DNA of 64,000 bases from Mesotoga infera (GTDB taxonomy: Bacteria > Thermotogota > Thermotogae > Petrotogales > Kosmotogaceae). Under the pieces are notes generated by a model that saw only the letters and a list, made by a program, of their open reading frames with translations, was not told the DNA's origin and ran no database searches. Location: contig DSBT01000410.1 in NCBI GenBank assembly GCA_011045915.1, forward strand, positions 16,011 to 80,010, written 5' to 3'. Positions within the stretch are counted from its first letter, which is position 1; each line of letters starts with the position of its first letter. Positions 35,066 to 43,648 of this stretch are shown piece by piece. The position numbers were made by a program, and so were the translations under genes.

Positions 35066-35732
35066 AGCGCCTCCTCTTTGAATCCGATCTTCTGTCGTAA
35101 GAGAACTTTCTTTCGCTATATTCGACCACGACTTTTCTGTAAGGCTCGAAACCAACGGAATAGCTCTTCAGATCCTCATACTGAGAGACTACCTCGTGAA
35201 CCAGCCTGCGCTCGAAGGCAAACATAGGTTCCATGACTATCTTGCTCTTCTTAGATAAAGCGGACTTCGCCGTCCTGTGGGCTATTTCTTCAACCAGCCT
35301 CTTTCTTTCAAGTCTGTAATCACCTATGTCCACGGTGACATTGACTTTCGTCGGAGCCATTCTGTTTGCATAGATGTTAAGTATATGCTGCAGCGCGGCC
35401 ACTGTCTTTCCATGTTTTCCGATAAGTCTTGCGACCTCCTCGCCTTCGATTCTCACTCTATAAGTTCTTCCAACAAGCTTGATCTCGGAGAAGGTCTCTT
35501 CGTCGAAGTTTTTTAGGATTCCCTTCAGGAAATCGTGAAGCTTTCTCTCCCAATGTTTATCAAGCAGGGTTACTTCAATAACTGATTCTTTCGATCCGAA
35601 GATTCCAAGAAAGCCTTTTGAGCCCTTCTCTTTGACAGAAACTTCAATTTCATCATCATAGGCGCCAAGATCCGCCTGAGCTGATCTGATTGCTTCCTCG
35701 ACTGTCTCGGCCCTGTATTCAACTGGCTTCAT
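35025..35732 (-). CDS. khpB: RNA-binding protein KhpB/Jag
   Basis: KhpB (formerly Jag/EloR; 235 residues) is an RNA-binding protein tied to cell elongation and division in Gram-positives. It has an N-terminal Jag_N domain (VEYRAETVEEAIRSA ... KGFLGIFGSKES), a KH domain with GKHGKT in the GxxG loop, and an R3H region (ERKRLVEEIAHRTAK...EPMFAFERRLVHEV). A basic disordered tail follows. The ATG at 35732 is taken because AGGAGG abuts the alternative GTG at 35744. It sits next to yidC, its standard neighbour. Confidence 0.92.
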   Translation of the reverse strand: MKPVEYRAETVEEAIRSAQADLGAYDDEIEVSVKEKGSKGFLGIFGSKESVIEVTLLDKHWERKLHDFLKGILKNFDEETFSEIKLVGRTYRVRIEGEEVARLIGKHGKTVAALQHILNIYANRMAPTKVNVTVDIGDYRLERKRLVEEIAHRTAKSALSKKSKIVMEPMFAFERRLVHEVVSQYEDLKSYSVGFEPYRKVVVEYSERKFSYDRRSDSKRRRYDSVRQNSDRQSA

Positions 35733-35763
35733 TTCGACTAACACCTCCTGAGCATATCTCCAT

Positions 35764-37110
35764 CTACTTCGCAGGTTTCTCCGATAAACCGAGCATCTGC
35801 CTCAATGTCAGCCCCTTTATCCCATGGCGTTTGTAGACTACCCAGCTTATTAAGAGCTGAAGTACACTCTGGGTGGTCCAGTAAAGCAACAGTCCAGAGG
35901 GGAATGTGGCAAACAGTATCGGGAATATGACCTGCATAATGACTCCTGATCTTGCCGATCTGGCATCCTGAGCCGTGAGTAACGAACTGAATATTCCTAC
36001 GACCACCGTGATAATAATAAACGGTATGTTCTGCACGAAGTTTCCAACGGATAGATCCTTCCATATGAGAAATCCCGGCGTATATGCCATCACTTCACTG
36101 AAATACCTTATTGCATTGTACAGAAGGATAAGAACGGGCAACTGAAGAAGGATTGGAAGACATCCCGAAGCAGGATTATAACCCTTTTCCTTATAGAGAG
36201 CCATCATTGCTTCCTGCTGCTTTTTGGGATCCTTGTACTTCTTCTTGATTCTATCCACTTCCGGCTGGAGCATTCTCATCATAAGCATAGATTTGGTCTG
36301 GATATGATAGAGAGGATAGAGAATGAATCTCGTCACAATAGTGAAGAGAATCAACGCCCAACCGAAATTTCCAGACCACTGATAGAGCCAGAAAAGGAAG
36401 TATACTATCCCGTGATAAATCCAGGAGAAGAAGGTCACTCCCCCAAAGTCCTGAAGATCCTTGACTATTGCATCATATTGTTGAGGAAGAGCCTGTTTTA
36501 TATGTATCAACCTCATAGGACCGGCAAATGATTCGAGAAGACCTCTGCCGCTCTCCGCCACATACCTCTGGAACTTAAAGCTTCCCTGCATAGACGTTAT
36601 GGCAAAGAGTGTCTTCTGACCGCTGAATTTATCATAGGTTAAGTAATATGAGGAATCCGGTCCAAGCGTTTGATTCTCGTACGAGATGAATGGCAGAGCG
36701 ACCTCTATCTTCTGATTGAAATCAAGCTCGACTTTGAAATCATAATAAGGGCTGTTGAGAATGATATAGGATTTGCTGCCTTGCTCATAGTTGAAGGTCA
36801 CGATAACATTTCCATCGACATCCTTCCTGTACGAAAACGAAGTAGGCAGAAGCTCGTTGCCTTCAACATCGAAAATGTTGAAACCGTCTTTCCCTAAAGT
36901 CTCATTATAGACGTAAAACTCGACAGACTTGTTATCGGCATAACTCGTAACTCCTAGAATCAGCCCGTTAGCAGTATCAAGTGTTACCTTAAGCGTCTTG
37001 CCCGAAACTATGAGCGTGCTGGTACCTTCCTGAGTAAGAAGCTCTTTGCCCGATACAGAGAGCGTGAATAAAGTTATGAAGATTAGAGTCAGAATTATCG
37101 CTCTTCTCAT
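35764..37110 (-). CDS. yidC: Membrane protein insertase YidC
   Basis: YidC (448 residues) inserts and folds inner-membrane proteins with or without SecYEG. It has an N-terminal signal-anchor (residues 2-22), an extracytoplasmic beta-rich domain (about 25-210) of the Gram-negative type but smaller than in E. coli, and the five-helix core ([21 protein letters not shown]; coiled loop with [24 protein letters not shown]; then [19 protein letters not shown]). GGAGG lies 8 nt before the ATG at 37110. The start overlaps the yidD stop as ATGA. khpB follows after 31 nt. Confidence 0.95.
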   Translation of the reverse strand: MRRAIILTLIFITLFTLSVSGKELLTQEGTSTLIVSGKTLKVTLDTANGLILGVTSYADNKSVEFYVYNETLGKDGFNIFDVEGNELLPTSFSYRKDVDGNVIVTFNYEQGSKSYIILNSPYYDFKVELDFNQKIEVALPFISYENQTLGPDSSYYLTYDKFSGQKTLFAITSMQGSFKFQRYVAESGRGLLESFAGPMRLIHIKQALPQQYDAIVKDLQDFGGVTFFSWIYHGIVYFLFWLYQWSGNFGWALILFTIVTRFILYPLYHIQTKSMLMMRMLQPEVDRIKKKYKDPKKQQEAMMALYKEKGYNPASGCLPILLQLPVLILLYNAIRYFSEVMAYTPGFLIWKDLSVGNFVQNIPFIIITVVVGIFSSLLTAQDARSARSGVIMQVIFPILFATFPSGLLLYWTTQSVLQLLISWVVYKRHGIKGLTLRQMLGLSEKPAK

Positions 37111-37349
37111 TTTTCGTGCCTCCTCAATAGCGTGAAGTGATCTGGTACTTCGTCGAAGCCTCCTGGATTGAAGGGATTGCATCTTAGTATTCTCCATGTT
37201 CCGAGAATGAGCCCCTTTAGGGCTCCAAATCTTTCTATAGCCTCGTATGTGTATGCTGAACAAGTGGGATAAAACCTGCATCTAGGGCGGGTTCTAGGTG
37301 AGATCTTTCTTCTGTAGAAATCTATCAGAAACAGCAGTATCTTTTTCAT
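37107..37349 (-). CDS. yidD: Membrane protein insertion efficiency factor YidD
   Basis: YidD (80 residues) is a small, basic, membrane-associated protein thought to help YidC-dependent insertion. The typical core is [32 protein letters not shown] and [20 protein letters not shown], with conserved cysteines. The ATG at 37349 has GGAG 9 nt upstream. It overlaps rnpA by 56 nt in another frame and yidC by 4 nt. Confidence 0.93.
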   Translation of the reverse strand: MKKILLFLIDFYRRKISPRTRPRCRFYPTCSAYTYEAIERFGALKGLILGTWRILRCNPFNPGGFDEVPDHFTLLRRHEK

Positions 37350-37722
37350 CGGACGTTTCTCCAATTTTCTCAGCAATTCGCATGACAACAGGCACCATAT
37401 CAATGAATCCAACTTTTCTCTTCTTAAACAGGTCGGATAGATCCTTTCTTGCAATAAAAAGTATATCACACCCATTGGGAAACGCTGATTTATTAGTTCT
37501 AAAGACCTCTTTAACCAGTCTTCTGAGTCGATTTCTCAAATTCGCCTTTCCGAATTTCCGTCTTATCGATACGCCTATACGAGAAAAAGGCAGACCATTC
37601 TTAACATACAATACAACAAAAAAAGGGTCAACAATAGATTTTCCCTTTTTGAAGACTCTGTCGAAGTCTGCCTTCCTTCTTAGCCTTTCATTTTTACTCA
37701 GGGACTGGTCTTTCAGATTCAC
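37294..37722 (-). CDS. rnpA: Ribonuclease P protein component
   Basis: RnpA (142 residues) is the protein subunit of RNase P, which matures tRNA 5' ends. The signature RNR motif is in [32 protein letters not shown] and VSIRRKFG also fit. It is somewhat longer than the usual about 115-120 residues; the extra is in the C-terminal acidic/basic tail, within the part that overlaps yidD by 56 nt. The GTG start overlaps the rpmH stop as GTGA and has no own strong ribosome-binding site, so its translation probably depends on rpmH. Confidence 0.94.
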   Translation of the reverse strand: MNLKDQSLSKNERLRRKADFDRVFKKGKSIVDPFFVVLYVKNGLPFSRIGVSIRRKFGKANLRNRLRRLVKEVFRTNKSAFPNGCDILFIARKDLSDLFKKRKVGFIDMVPVVMRIAEKIGETSDEKDTAVSDRFLQKKDLT

Positions 37723-37853
37723 ACAGAAAGTCTCTTTCTTCCCTTTCTTCGTCTACTCGCAAGCACTTTTCTGCCTCCGACTGTTCTGGATCTGACAAGG
37801 AAGCCGTGTGTTCTGTTTCTCTTGACTTTCGATGGTTGGTATGTTCTTTTCAT
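37719..37853 (-). CDS. rpmH: 50S ribosomal protein L34
   Basis: This 44-codon gene encodes L34, with [18 protein letters not shown], then [20 protein letters not shown] and a short end. Family identity is clear. GGAGG lies 9 nt before the ATG. It heads the conserved rpmH-rnpA-yidD-yidC-khpB cluster and is driven by a perfect-consensus promoter 36 nt upstream. dnaA, the usual divergent neighbour, is absent; recN diverges instead. Confidence 0.97.
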   Translation of the reverse strand: MKRTYQPSKVKRNRTHGFLVRSRTVGGRKVLASRRRKGRKRLSV

Positions 37854-37888
37854 GATTAATAACCTCCAATTAATGCGTCACAGTGAAC

Positions 37889-37917
37889 ATTATACGGAGT
37901 GCAACCGTGACTGTCAA
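37889..37917 (-). promoter_or_regulatory. Consensus promoter of the rpmH operon
   Basis: On the minus strand TTGACA (complement of 37912-37917), a 17-bp spacer and TATAAT (complement of 37889-37894) match consensus exactly. It drives rpmH-rnpA-yidD-yidC-khpB-cupin-fmdB. On the + side, toward recN, only isolated -10-like hexamers (TATAAT at 37989-37994, TATAAA at 38014-38019) are seen. Confidence 0.92.
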
Positions 37918-38051
37918 GGCGCTCGCGAATCTCTTACCCGGTGTGCCGCACGTAAATCAGAGTTACTGAAGGTGCAATTGATCAATAGTATAATAGACTG
38001 ATAGATAGATTAGTATAAAGACGCCGATCTGTTGCGAAAATGGAGGAAAAT

Positions 38052-39641
38052 ATGCTGCTGTCGCTGGCAGGAAATGATTTTCTCACTTTCAAGGAGTTCT
38101 ATGTTGAGTTCTCCAGCGGTATGAATGCTATAACCGGTGAATCTGGAGCAGGCAAAACAATTTTTCTGAAGGCTCTTTGGGCAGTTCTTGGCTTTCCTCC
38201 ACAGTGGGACAACGAAAACGCTGGAAGCATTGAGGGAAACTTCGAAGTCGATAATTCTTTGTCGTCAAGACTTGAGGAGATGGGGATAGAAATCGACGGA
38301 GATCAGCTACTCGTTACCGTTAGTTTTACCGGGCAGAGGACTATTTATAGAATCAATGGAAGGATGGTGCCTAGGCAGATAGTTCAGACTGCCTTTCGCG
38401 ACAGAGTGGAGATACATTCTCAGCACAGCAGCGTGAGCTTGCTTGATGAATCGAAACACCACGAGATTCTCGATCATGCCCTCAGGGGAGAGGAAAGCCT
38501 AAACCAGTATAGAGAACTATATGGTGAGTTTATGAAGGTGAGACGGGAGTTTGATTCATTTAGCGTCGACCCGGCTCAGATCGAAAGAGAAAAGGATTTC
38601 CTGAGTTTTCAGATAAGTGAGATTGAGCAGGCAGAGCTTCAGCCAGGGGAAGACCAGGCCCTTGAAATGAAGTATACCAGATACAGAAACGCCCAGACTC
38701 TCATTGAAACCTTTCAGGAACTTCGAGAGATCCTGAAGGACGGCGAGCTCTCCATATATAACTCTCTCAATGATGCAGTGACTATCATTGAAAGGATAGA
38801 GGATTTCGGATACAAGGGATGGCATGAGAATCTGCAGATTGCCCTTGAGGAACTGGACTCTCTTTACTCAATGGTCGAAGAGGAGAGAGACTCACTCGAA
38901 ATCGATGACGAGGAATTCACCGCTATCGAAAACAGGATGACGCTGATTCAAGGTCTCAAGAGAAAGTACGGAGATTCTGCCGAAAATATTCTCTCGAGGC
39001 TTGGAGCATTCAAGAGGGAGCTCGGCACACTTCAAGAGCTCGAGGAGAGGAAAGAGAAACTTAAGAGACTTGAAGAGGCCCTCTTGGTCAGAATGAGGAA
39101 AACCGGACAGGTCCTTGATCAAAAGAGAGCCGCAAGGGCGGGGGAGATAGAAGATCAAATCAAATTGCATCTTGAGGGTCTCAGGATGAAGGGTGCGGAG
39201 CTGAGATTCCACCTCCAGCCAGAGGAGATGCCCAGGAGTTATGGAACCTCCCGGGTCACCATGATGGTAAAGACTAATCCGGGAATGGAATACATGGAGA
39301 TAGGAAAAGTTGCCTCGGGCGGTGAGCTTTCAAGATTCTTGCTGGCTCTGGAGTCGGCTTTGAAGGACCAGCTGGATCTTGAGACAATAGTATTCGATGA
39401 AGTTGATTCCGGAGTTGGCCAGAGGCTGGGAACAGTAGTTGCGGAGAAACTCAGGGAGATCTCGAGCGAGATTCAGACTATCGTAATAACTCATCTTCCT
39501 CAAATTGCGCTGATTGCGGACAGGCATTTTGTTGTAAGGAAGGAGCAGGTAGGCCCGGAGACAATCTCCAGGATTGAAGAGCTTCACGGCTGCTCAAGGG
39601 AAAAGGAAATTGAGGAAATGAGCGGTCAGATTCCAGAGTAG
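38052..39641 (+). CDS. recN: DNA repair protein RecN
   Basis: RecN (529 residues) is an SMC-like ATPase that gathers DNA ends during double-strand break repair. The N-terminal Walker A is GESGAGKTIFLKAL; a QHSSVSLLD stretch, a long coiled-coil middle, the signature VASGGELSRFLLALE and Walker B TIVFDEVDSGVGQRLG followed by TIVITHLPQIA are all present. I chose ATG 38052 because GGAGG lies 5 nt upstream; the ATG at 38040 precedes that site. It opens a + operon continuing to yigZ. Confidence 0.95.
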   Translation: MLLSLAGNDFLTFKEFYVEFSSGMNAITGESGAGKTIFLKALWAVLGFPPQWDNENAGSIEGNFEVDNSLSSRLEEMGIEIDGDQLLVTVSFTGQRTIYRINGRMVPRQIVQTAFRDRVEIHSQHSSVSLLDESKHHEILDHALRGEESLNQYRELYGEFMKVRREFDSFSVDPAQIEREKDFLSFQISEIEQAELQPGEDQALEMKYTRYRNAQTLIETFQELREILKDGELSIYNSLNDAVTIIERIEDFGYKGWHENLQIALEELDSLYSMVEEERDSLEIDDEEFTAIENRMTLIQGLKRKYGDSAENILSRLGAFKRELGTLQELEERKEKLKRLEEALLVRMRKTGQVLDQKRAARAGEIEDQIKLHLEGLRMKGAELRFHLQPEEMPRSYGTSRVTMMVKTNPGMEYMEIGKVASGGELSRFLLALESALKDQLDLETIVFDEVDSGVGQRLGTVVAEKLREISSEIQTIVITHLPQIALIADRHFVVRKEQVGPETISRIEELHGCSREKEIEEMSGQIPE

Positions 39642-39656
39642 AAGTAGAGGTGAAGC

Positions 39657-40274
39657 ATGAATAGAGAAGAGTTGATAAACAGAATCATAGACGAAAAGGG
39701 AACAGAGGCAGTCCCGGTGCTTCTGGAACTTATGGTAAGCGAGGATAGCGAGACAGCGCAGATCTGTTTTGAAGCGTTGCTACAGATGGGTGAGGCTGTC
39801 GTTCCTCTCTTGCTAGACAAAATGAGAATGAAGGAAATCGATCCCGTCTCGAGACTGTATCTTGCAGATCTCGCGGGTGAGATTGGAGACAGAAGGGCCG
39901 TGCCGCATCTTTACGAAATGTTGAGAGATTACAGCGACGAGAGATCGCAAATAGTCATCTACGAAGCGCTTGCGCGCTTGGGTGAGGGAGAGAATGTCGT
40001 TGACGTTCTGGTCTTGCTTCTAGATGAGAACAGTGATTCCGAACTGCGGGATCAGTTAATAATGGCCCTCAGCAGCACGAATTCTTCGGTTGCGGTGAAA
40101 GCGCTTGCAAGAGTGTATGGGGATAAGTTGACTGACAAGTCTACGAAAGCCTTCGTTCTGGAGGGTATCCACTCGATTCTTTCGAAGAGACTTGAATTGA
40201 AGAATTACTTATTGAGTCTACACAATGGCAAGGAGATTGCTGAAAGGCTTTATCAATGGCAAAAAGAGAGTTAA
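39657..40274 (+). CDS. HEAT-repeat-like protein
   Basis: This 205-residue all-helical protein has repeating units of about 30-35 residues (EAVPVLLELMVSEDSETA, EAVVPLLLDKMRMKEIDPVS, RAVPHLYEMLRDYSDERSQ, NVVDVLVLLLDENSDSELRD), typical of HEAT/PBS-lyase scaffolds. Such repeats bind proteins or nucleic acid; the partner is unknown. AGAGGTG lies 5 nt before the ATG. It overlaps murB by 19 nt. Nothing suggests phycobilin biochemistry. Confidence 0.75.
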   Translation: MNREELINRIIDEKGTEAVPVLLELMVSEDSETAQICFEALLQMGEAVVPLLLDKMRMKEIDPVSRLYLADLAGEIGDRRAVPHLYEMLRDYSDERSQIVIYEALARLGEGENVVDVLVLLLDENSDSELRDQLIMALSSTNSSVAVKALARVYGDKLTDKSTKAFVLEGIHSILSKRLELKNYLLSLHNGKEIAERLYQWQKES

Positions 40275-41173
40275 TTGACTACTTCGGCTCACTGTACACG
40301 CGAGGGGCGGACGTGAGGCTTAATGAGCCTTTAAAATGGCACACAACGATCAGGATCGGTGGTCCTGCAAGAGTTTTCGTCTCGCCTTACTCCGGCGAAG
40401 CATTTTCAGAGATAATTGGTTTTGTCAGATCGGAGGGAATCCCGTACAGGATAATCGGCGGAGGCTCGAATGTCGTCTGTCCCGATCGCTACGAAGGTGT
40501 AGTAGTATCGACAAGAAATCTGAATCTGATTAAGTCGTCCGGCGAGAGAGTTTTCGTTGAGGCCGGAGCCAGTGTCAACTCTCTACTGTGGCATTGTTTG
40601 TCGAAAGGACTCGCGGGTATGGAGTTCCTGACTGGTCTGCCCGGTTCCATTGGAGGAGCGGTCTTGATGAACGCCGGCGCTTTCGGCGGGGAGATCGCAG
40701 AGCGGGTGACGAAGATCCTCTATCTTGATGATAAGAGCAGATTGATCGAGATCGATGGCAAATCCGCAGGGTTCTCCTACAGGAACAGCATCTTCAGATT
40801 CGGAGATGGAATAGTGGTTGGCGCGGAGTTCTCCCTTGAAAGGGGAGAAAAGTCCGAAATCGGAAGAAAGATGACGGAGATCCTGGGCAAGAGGTTAGAG
40901 AAACAGCCGCTCGAGGAACCGAGTGCCGGCAGCGTCTTCATGAGACCGAGGCCGGATTTCTATGTCGGGTCAACCATTGAAGGGCTCGGCCTGAAATCTT
41001 TGAGGGTCGGAGGGGCTGAAGTATCGGCAAAACATGCCGGTTTCATTGTGAATAAGCAAAGCGCCAGTCAGAGCGACGTCGTGACTCTGGTAGAAATAGT
41101 GAGGAAAAGAGTTAAGGATGCTACTGGCGTAGAACTAAGAACCGAGATAGAAATCTGGAAGGAGGTTGAATAA
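40256..41173 (+). CDS. murB: UDP-N-acetylenolpyruvoylglucosamine reductase MurB
   Basis: MurB (305 residues) reduces UDP-GlcNAc-enolpyruvate to UDP-MurNAc with NADPH and FAD. FAD-binding segments are WHTTIRIGGPARVFV, RIIGGGSNVVC, LTGLPGSIGGAVLMNAGAFGGE and YRNSIFR; the catalytic Ser is in PSAGSVFMRP. It looks like the shorter (type II) MurB. It overlaps the HEAT gene by 19 nt and hflK by 1 nt. Confidence 0.96.
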   Translation: MAKRELIDYFGSLYTRGADVRLNEPLKWHTTIRIGGPARVFVSPYSGEAFSEIIGFVRSEGIPYRIIGGGSNVVCPDRYEGVVVSTRNLNLIKSSGERVFVEAGASVNSLLWHCLSKGLAGMEFLTGLPGSIGGAVLMNAGAFGGEIAERVTKILYLDDKSRLIEIDGKSAGFSYRNSIFRFGDGIVVGAEFSLERGEKSEIGRKMTEILGKRLEKQPLEEPSAGSVFMRPRPDFYVGSTIEGLGLKSLRVGGAEVSAKHAGFIVNKQSASQSDVVTLVEIVRKRVKDATGVELRTEIEIWKEVE

Positions 41174-42150
41174 TGGTTGATGTAAGAATTGAAGAGCCTG
41201 AAGATAATATCCCCAGCAGTGGAGGCCCAAGAAAGAGTTTTCTATGGTCCGGACTTTTTGTGTTGCTAATAGTCGCAGCAATAGTGGTGGTCTATTTCTT
41301 GAGCGGTTTCTTTCTGGTTGGACCCGACCAGGTTGGGCTAATCAAGCGATTTGGAAAGTATACAAAGACCGTTGGTCCGGGACTTGGGTATCATCTGCCC
41401 TTTCCCATTGAGAATGCCGTTATAGTTGATACTTCAAATCTCAGGAAGCAGGAAATCGGTTTCATGACGATCAGAACAGGTACTTACCAGACTTTGGCCA
41501 ATGAGGCTCTGATGCTAACCGGAGACGGAAACATAGTATCGGTGGAGTTGGTTATCCAGTACTATGTTGGAGATCCAGTGAAACTTGCTTTCAACATCGT
41601 GGATGATGCCGACATAGTGAAATTCACGACTGAGTCGGTGCTCAGAGAGGAAGTGGCTTCAAGCACTGTCGACTCGATCCTCACAACGGAGAGGGACACA
41701 ATCTCCACAAAGACTGCAGAGAGGGTTCAAGCGGAGCTTGAAAGGCTTAACACTGGTATTATCGTTAAGAATGTCTTCCTGCAGGAAGTTGCCCCTCCAA
41801 AGCAGGTCATCACTGCCTTTGACGATGTGAACAGTGCCAAGCAGGACAAGGAAAAGCTCATCTATGAGGCCGAAAAATACAGGAACGATCTGATTCCAAA
41901 GGCCGAGGGTGAAGCGGCTCAGATGACTAGAGACGCTGAAGGCTATGCCCAGGAGAGGGTTCTCAATGCCGAGGGTGAAGCCGAGAGATTTCTTTCAATT
42001 CTTGAGGAGTACGAAAAGGCGCCGGACGTTACTCGAACGAGAATGTATCTCGAGACCCTGGGAAAATTGCTGGGAGAAACAAGCAAAACGGTCGTACTCG
42101 ACCAGAGCAGTCTGCTTAAACTCCTTGAGCTTGAAGGGAGCGTGAGGTGA
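41173..42150 (+). CDS. hflK: Membrane protease regulator HflK
   Basis: HflK (325 residues) is a SPFH/prohibitin-family protein that forms a large membrane cage with HflC and modulates FtsH. A short cytoplasmic N-terminus is followed by one membrane helix (about residues 24-50), the SPFH domain (VGPDQVGLIKRFGKY...GYHLPFPIENAVIVD) and a coiled C-terminal part with AEKYRNDLIPKAEGEA. The ATG overlaps the murB stop. ftsH is not in the window. Confidence 0.93.
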   Translation: MVDVRIEEPEDNIPSSGGPRKSFLWSGLFVLLIVAAIVVVYFLSGFFLVGPDQVGLIKRFGKYTKTVGPGLGYHLPFPIENAVIVDTSNLRKQEIGFMTIRTGTYQTLANEALMLTGDGNIVSVELVIQYYVGDPVKLAFNIVDDADIVKFTTESVLREEVASSTVDSILTTERDTISTKTAERVQAELERLNTGIIVKNVFLQEVAPPKQVITAFDDVNSAKQDKEKLIYEAEKYRNDLIPKAEGEAAQMTRDAEGYAQERVLNAEGEAERFLSILEEYEKAPDVTRTRMYLETLGKLLGETSKTVVLDQSSLLKLLELEGSVR

Positions 42151-43007
42151 TGAAGTACAAGTTTATTATTCCAATAGCTATCCTTGTGGTAATCGCCGCG
42201 ATTCTTCTGCCCAGTTTCTTCTTCATAATTGATGAGACTGAGCAGGCCGTAGTCTTGCGATTTGGAGAGATTCAGAAATCGGTCACAGAAGCCGGTCTGT
42301 ACACAAAGACTCCTTTTATCGATAACGTAAGAAAATTCGATAAGCGAATCCAGATTTACGATGTCGATGCCGAAAGAATATACTCAAAAGACAAGAAGAC
42401 AATCCTTACCGACACTTTCGCGCTATGGAGGATAGTGGATCCGAGGAAGTTCATAGAGACAATGAAGTCAGAGCAGATCGCGCTTACTAGAATAGATGAC
42501 GTAGTGTATTCGCACGTTAGAAATACTTTCGGAAAGCTCGATTACGACGATATCATTTCGGGCAAGAGAACTGATGTTCTCGATGAGATCACGACACTTG
42601 CCGCCAACGATATGAAAGATTTCGGCATCGAGATTATCTCCGTTCGCGTGAAGAGAGCCGATCTACCGGATGAGAATAGAAACGCAGTCTTCGAAAGAAT
42701 GAAGTCCGAAAGAATTCAGGAGGCTTCTCTCATTAGAGCCGAGGGAAACAGGGAAGCACAGAAACTCAGGGCCGAGGCTGATAAAGAAGCCCAGATAATG
42801 ATAGCTACCGCTCAGAAGGAAGCTGACATAATAATCGGAACCGGAGATGCAAAGGCTCTTGCGGTCTATGCAGATGCGTACAACAAGGATCCAGATTTCT
42901 ATGAGTTTATGAAGAGGCTGGAAGTATACGAAAAGACTCTGGCAGATGCCAACTACATTCTTGGTCCCTCGATGGACTTCATTGACAAGCTGTCAAGAGG
43001 AGAATAA
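42150..43007 (+). CDS. hflC: Membrane protease regulator HflC
   Basis: HflC (285 residues), the partner of HflK, has an N-terminal signal-anchor (residues 4-25), the SPFH domain (DETEQAVVLRFGEIQKSV, ...GLYTKTPFIDNVRKFDKRIQ), and a helical segment rich in Ala/Glu (EGNREAQKLRAEADKEAQIM) followed by YEFMKRLEVYEKTL. The ATG at 42150 overlaps the hflK stop (TGATG); the GTG one codon earlier is less likely. In E. coli hflKC follow hfq-hflX, but here those genes are 17 kb away. Confidence 0.94.
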   Translation: MKYKFIIPIAILVVIAAILLPSFFFIIDETEQAVVLRFGEIQKSVTEAGLYTKTPFIDNVRKFDKRIQIYDVDAERIYSKDKKTILTDTFALWRIVDPRKFIETMKSEQIALTRIDDVVYSHVRNTFGKLDYDDIISGKRTDVLDEITTLAANDMKDFGIEIISVRVKRADLPDENRNAVFERMKSERIQEASLIRAEGNREAQKLRAEADKEAQIMIATAQKEADIIIGTGDAKALAVYADAYNKDPDFYEFMKRLEVYEKTLADANYILGPSMDFIDKLSRGE

Positions 43008-43636
43008 TGGGTTGCAGCAAGTCTATTCTCGAAACAGGATACTTTGAGATCAACGTCAAGAGATCAAGGTTCATTGGCAGCAGCCGGAGATGTGAAAGTG
43101 AGGAAGAGGCGAAGTCTTTTATCAAGAACGTCTCTCAGGAGCATGCAAGTGCCAGCCACTCCTGCTGGGCCTACCGCATTTCGCTTCCAGGAAGGGAAGT
43201 CGCCAATTACTCGGATGCGGGAGAGCCTCATGGATCTGCCGGGCAACCGATTCTGGGAGCCATCGATAGTCTAGAACTTACGAATGTAGTAGTAGTCGTG
43301 ACTAGATACTTCGGTGGAGTTAAGCTGGGAATAAGAGGTCTGATAGACGCTTATGGCGGGACTGCTCTAGAGTCTCTCAAGGCTGCAAAACCAGTAACTT
43401 TTCGCCCGGGCATTGAGTTGATCGCAGAGATGGCATACACCCAGTGGAACGACTTCAGCAGACTCTTTCGGGAGAATAAGGACTTCTCTTTGCAGAGGGT
43501 CGATTATTCCGACAGAGTTCTCTGTGTAATCGCCGTTAGGAAAGATGAAGTTGAAAGAGTCACCGGCTTCTTCGAAGAGAGAAGAATCTCTTTCAGATTT
43601 GGAGATGAATTAAATTTTGTGAGCCCGGTAGAATGA
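43007..43636 (+). CDS. yigZ: YigZ/IMPACT family protein
   Basis: This 209-residue protein has the N-terminal UPF0029 domain (FEINVKRSRFIG, SHSCWAYRI, NYSDAGEPHGSAGQPILGAI, VVVVVTRYFGGVKLGIRGLI) and a C-terminal DUF1949-like half. Eukaryotic IMPACT regulates translation control kinases; the bacterial role is unsettled. It is the last gene of the recN operon, overlapping hflC by 1 nt. Its stop lies within the loop of a shared terminator hairpin. Confidence 0.9.
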   Translation: MGCSKSILETGYFEINVKRSRFIGSSRRCESEEEAKSFIKNVSQEHASASHSCWAYRISLPGREVANYSDAGEPHGSAGQPILGAIDSLELTNVVVVVTRYFGGVKLGIRGLIDAYGGTALESLKAAKPVTFRPGIELIAEMAYTQWNDFSRLFRENKDFSLQRVDYSDRVLCVIAVRKDEVERVTGFFEERRISFRFGDELNFVSPVE

Positions 43637-43648
43637 TTTTCTACCGGG
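43624..43648. terminator. Shared terminator hairpin of convergent yigZ and mrdA
   Basis: CCCGGTAGAA (43624-43633) and TTCTACCGGG (43639-43648) form a perfect 10-bp stem with a 5-nt loop. Both stop codons lie inside the hairpin, so it serves both directions and doubles as coding sequence at each 3' end. T-rich sequence follows on the + side (TATATTCTTCTATATA) and less so on the minus side. Confidence 0.7.

Noticed and set aside
37298..37795. 165-codon + frame opposite rnpA/rpmH
   Set aside because: Antisense shadow; the minus-strand genes L34, RnpA and YidD are certain.
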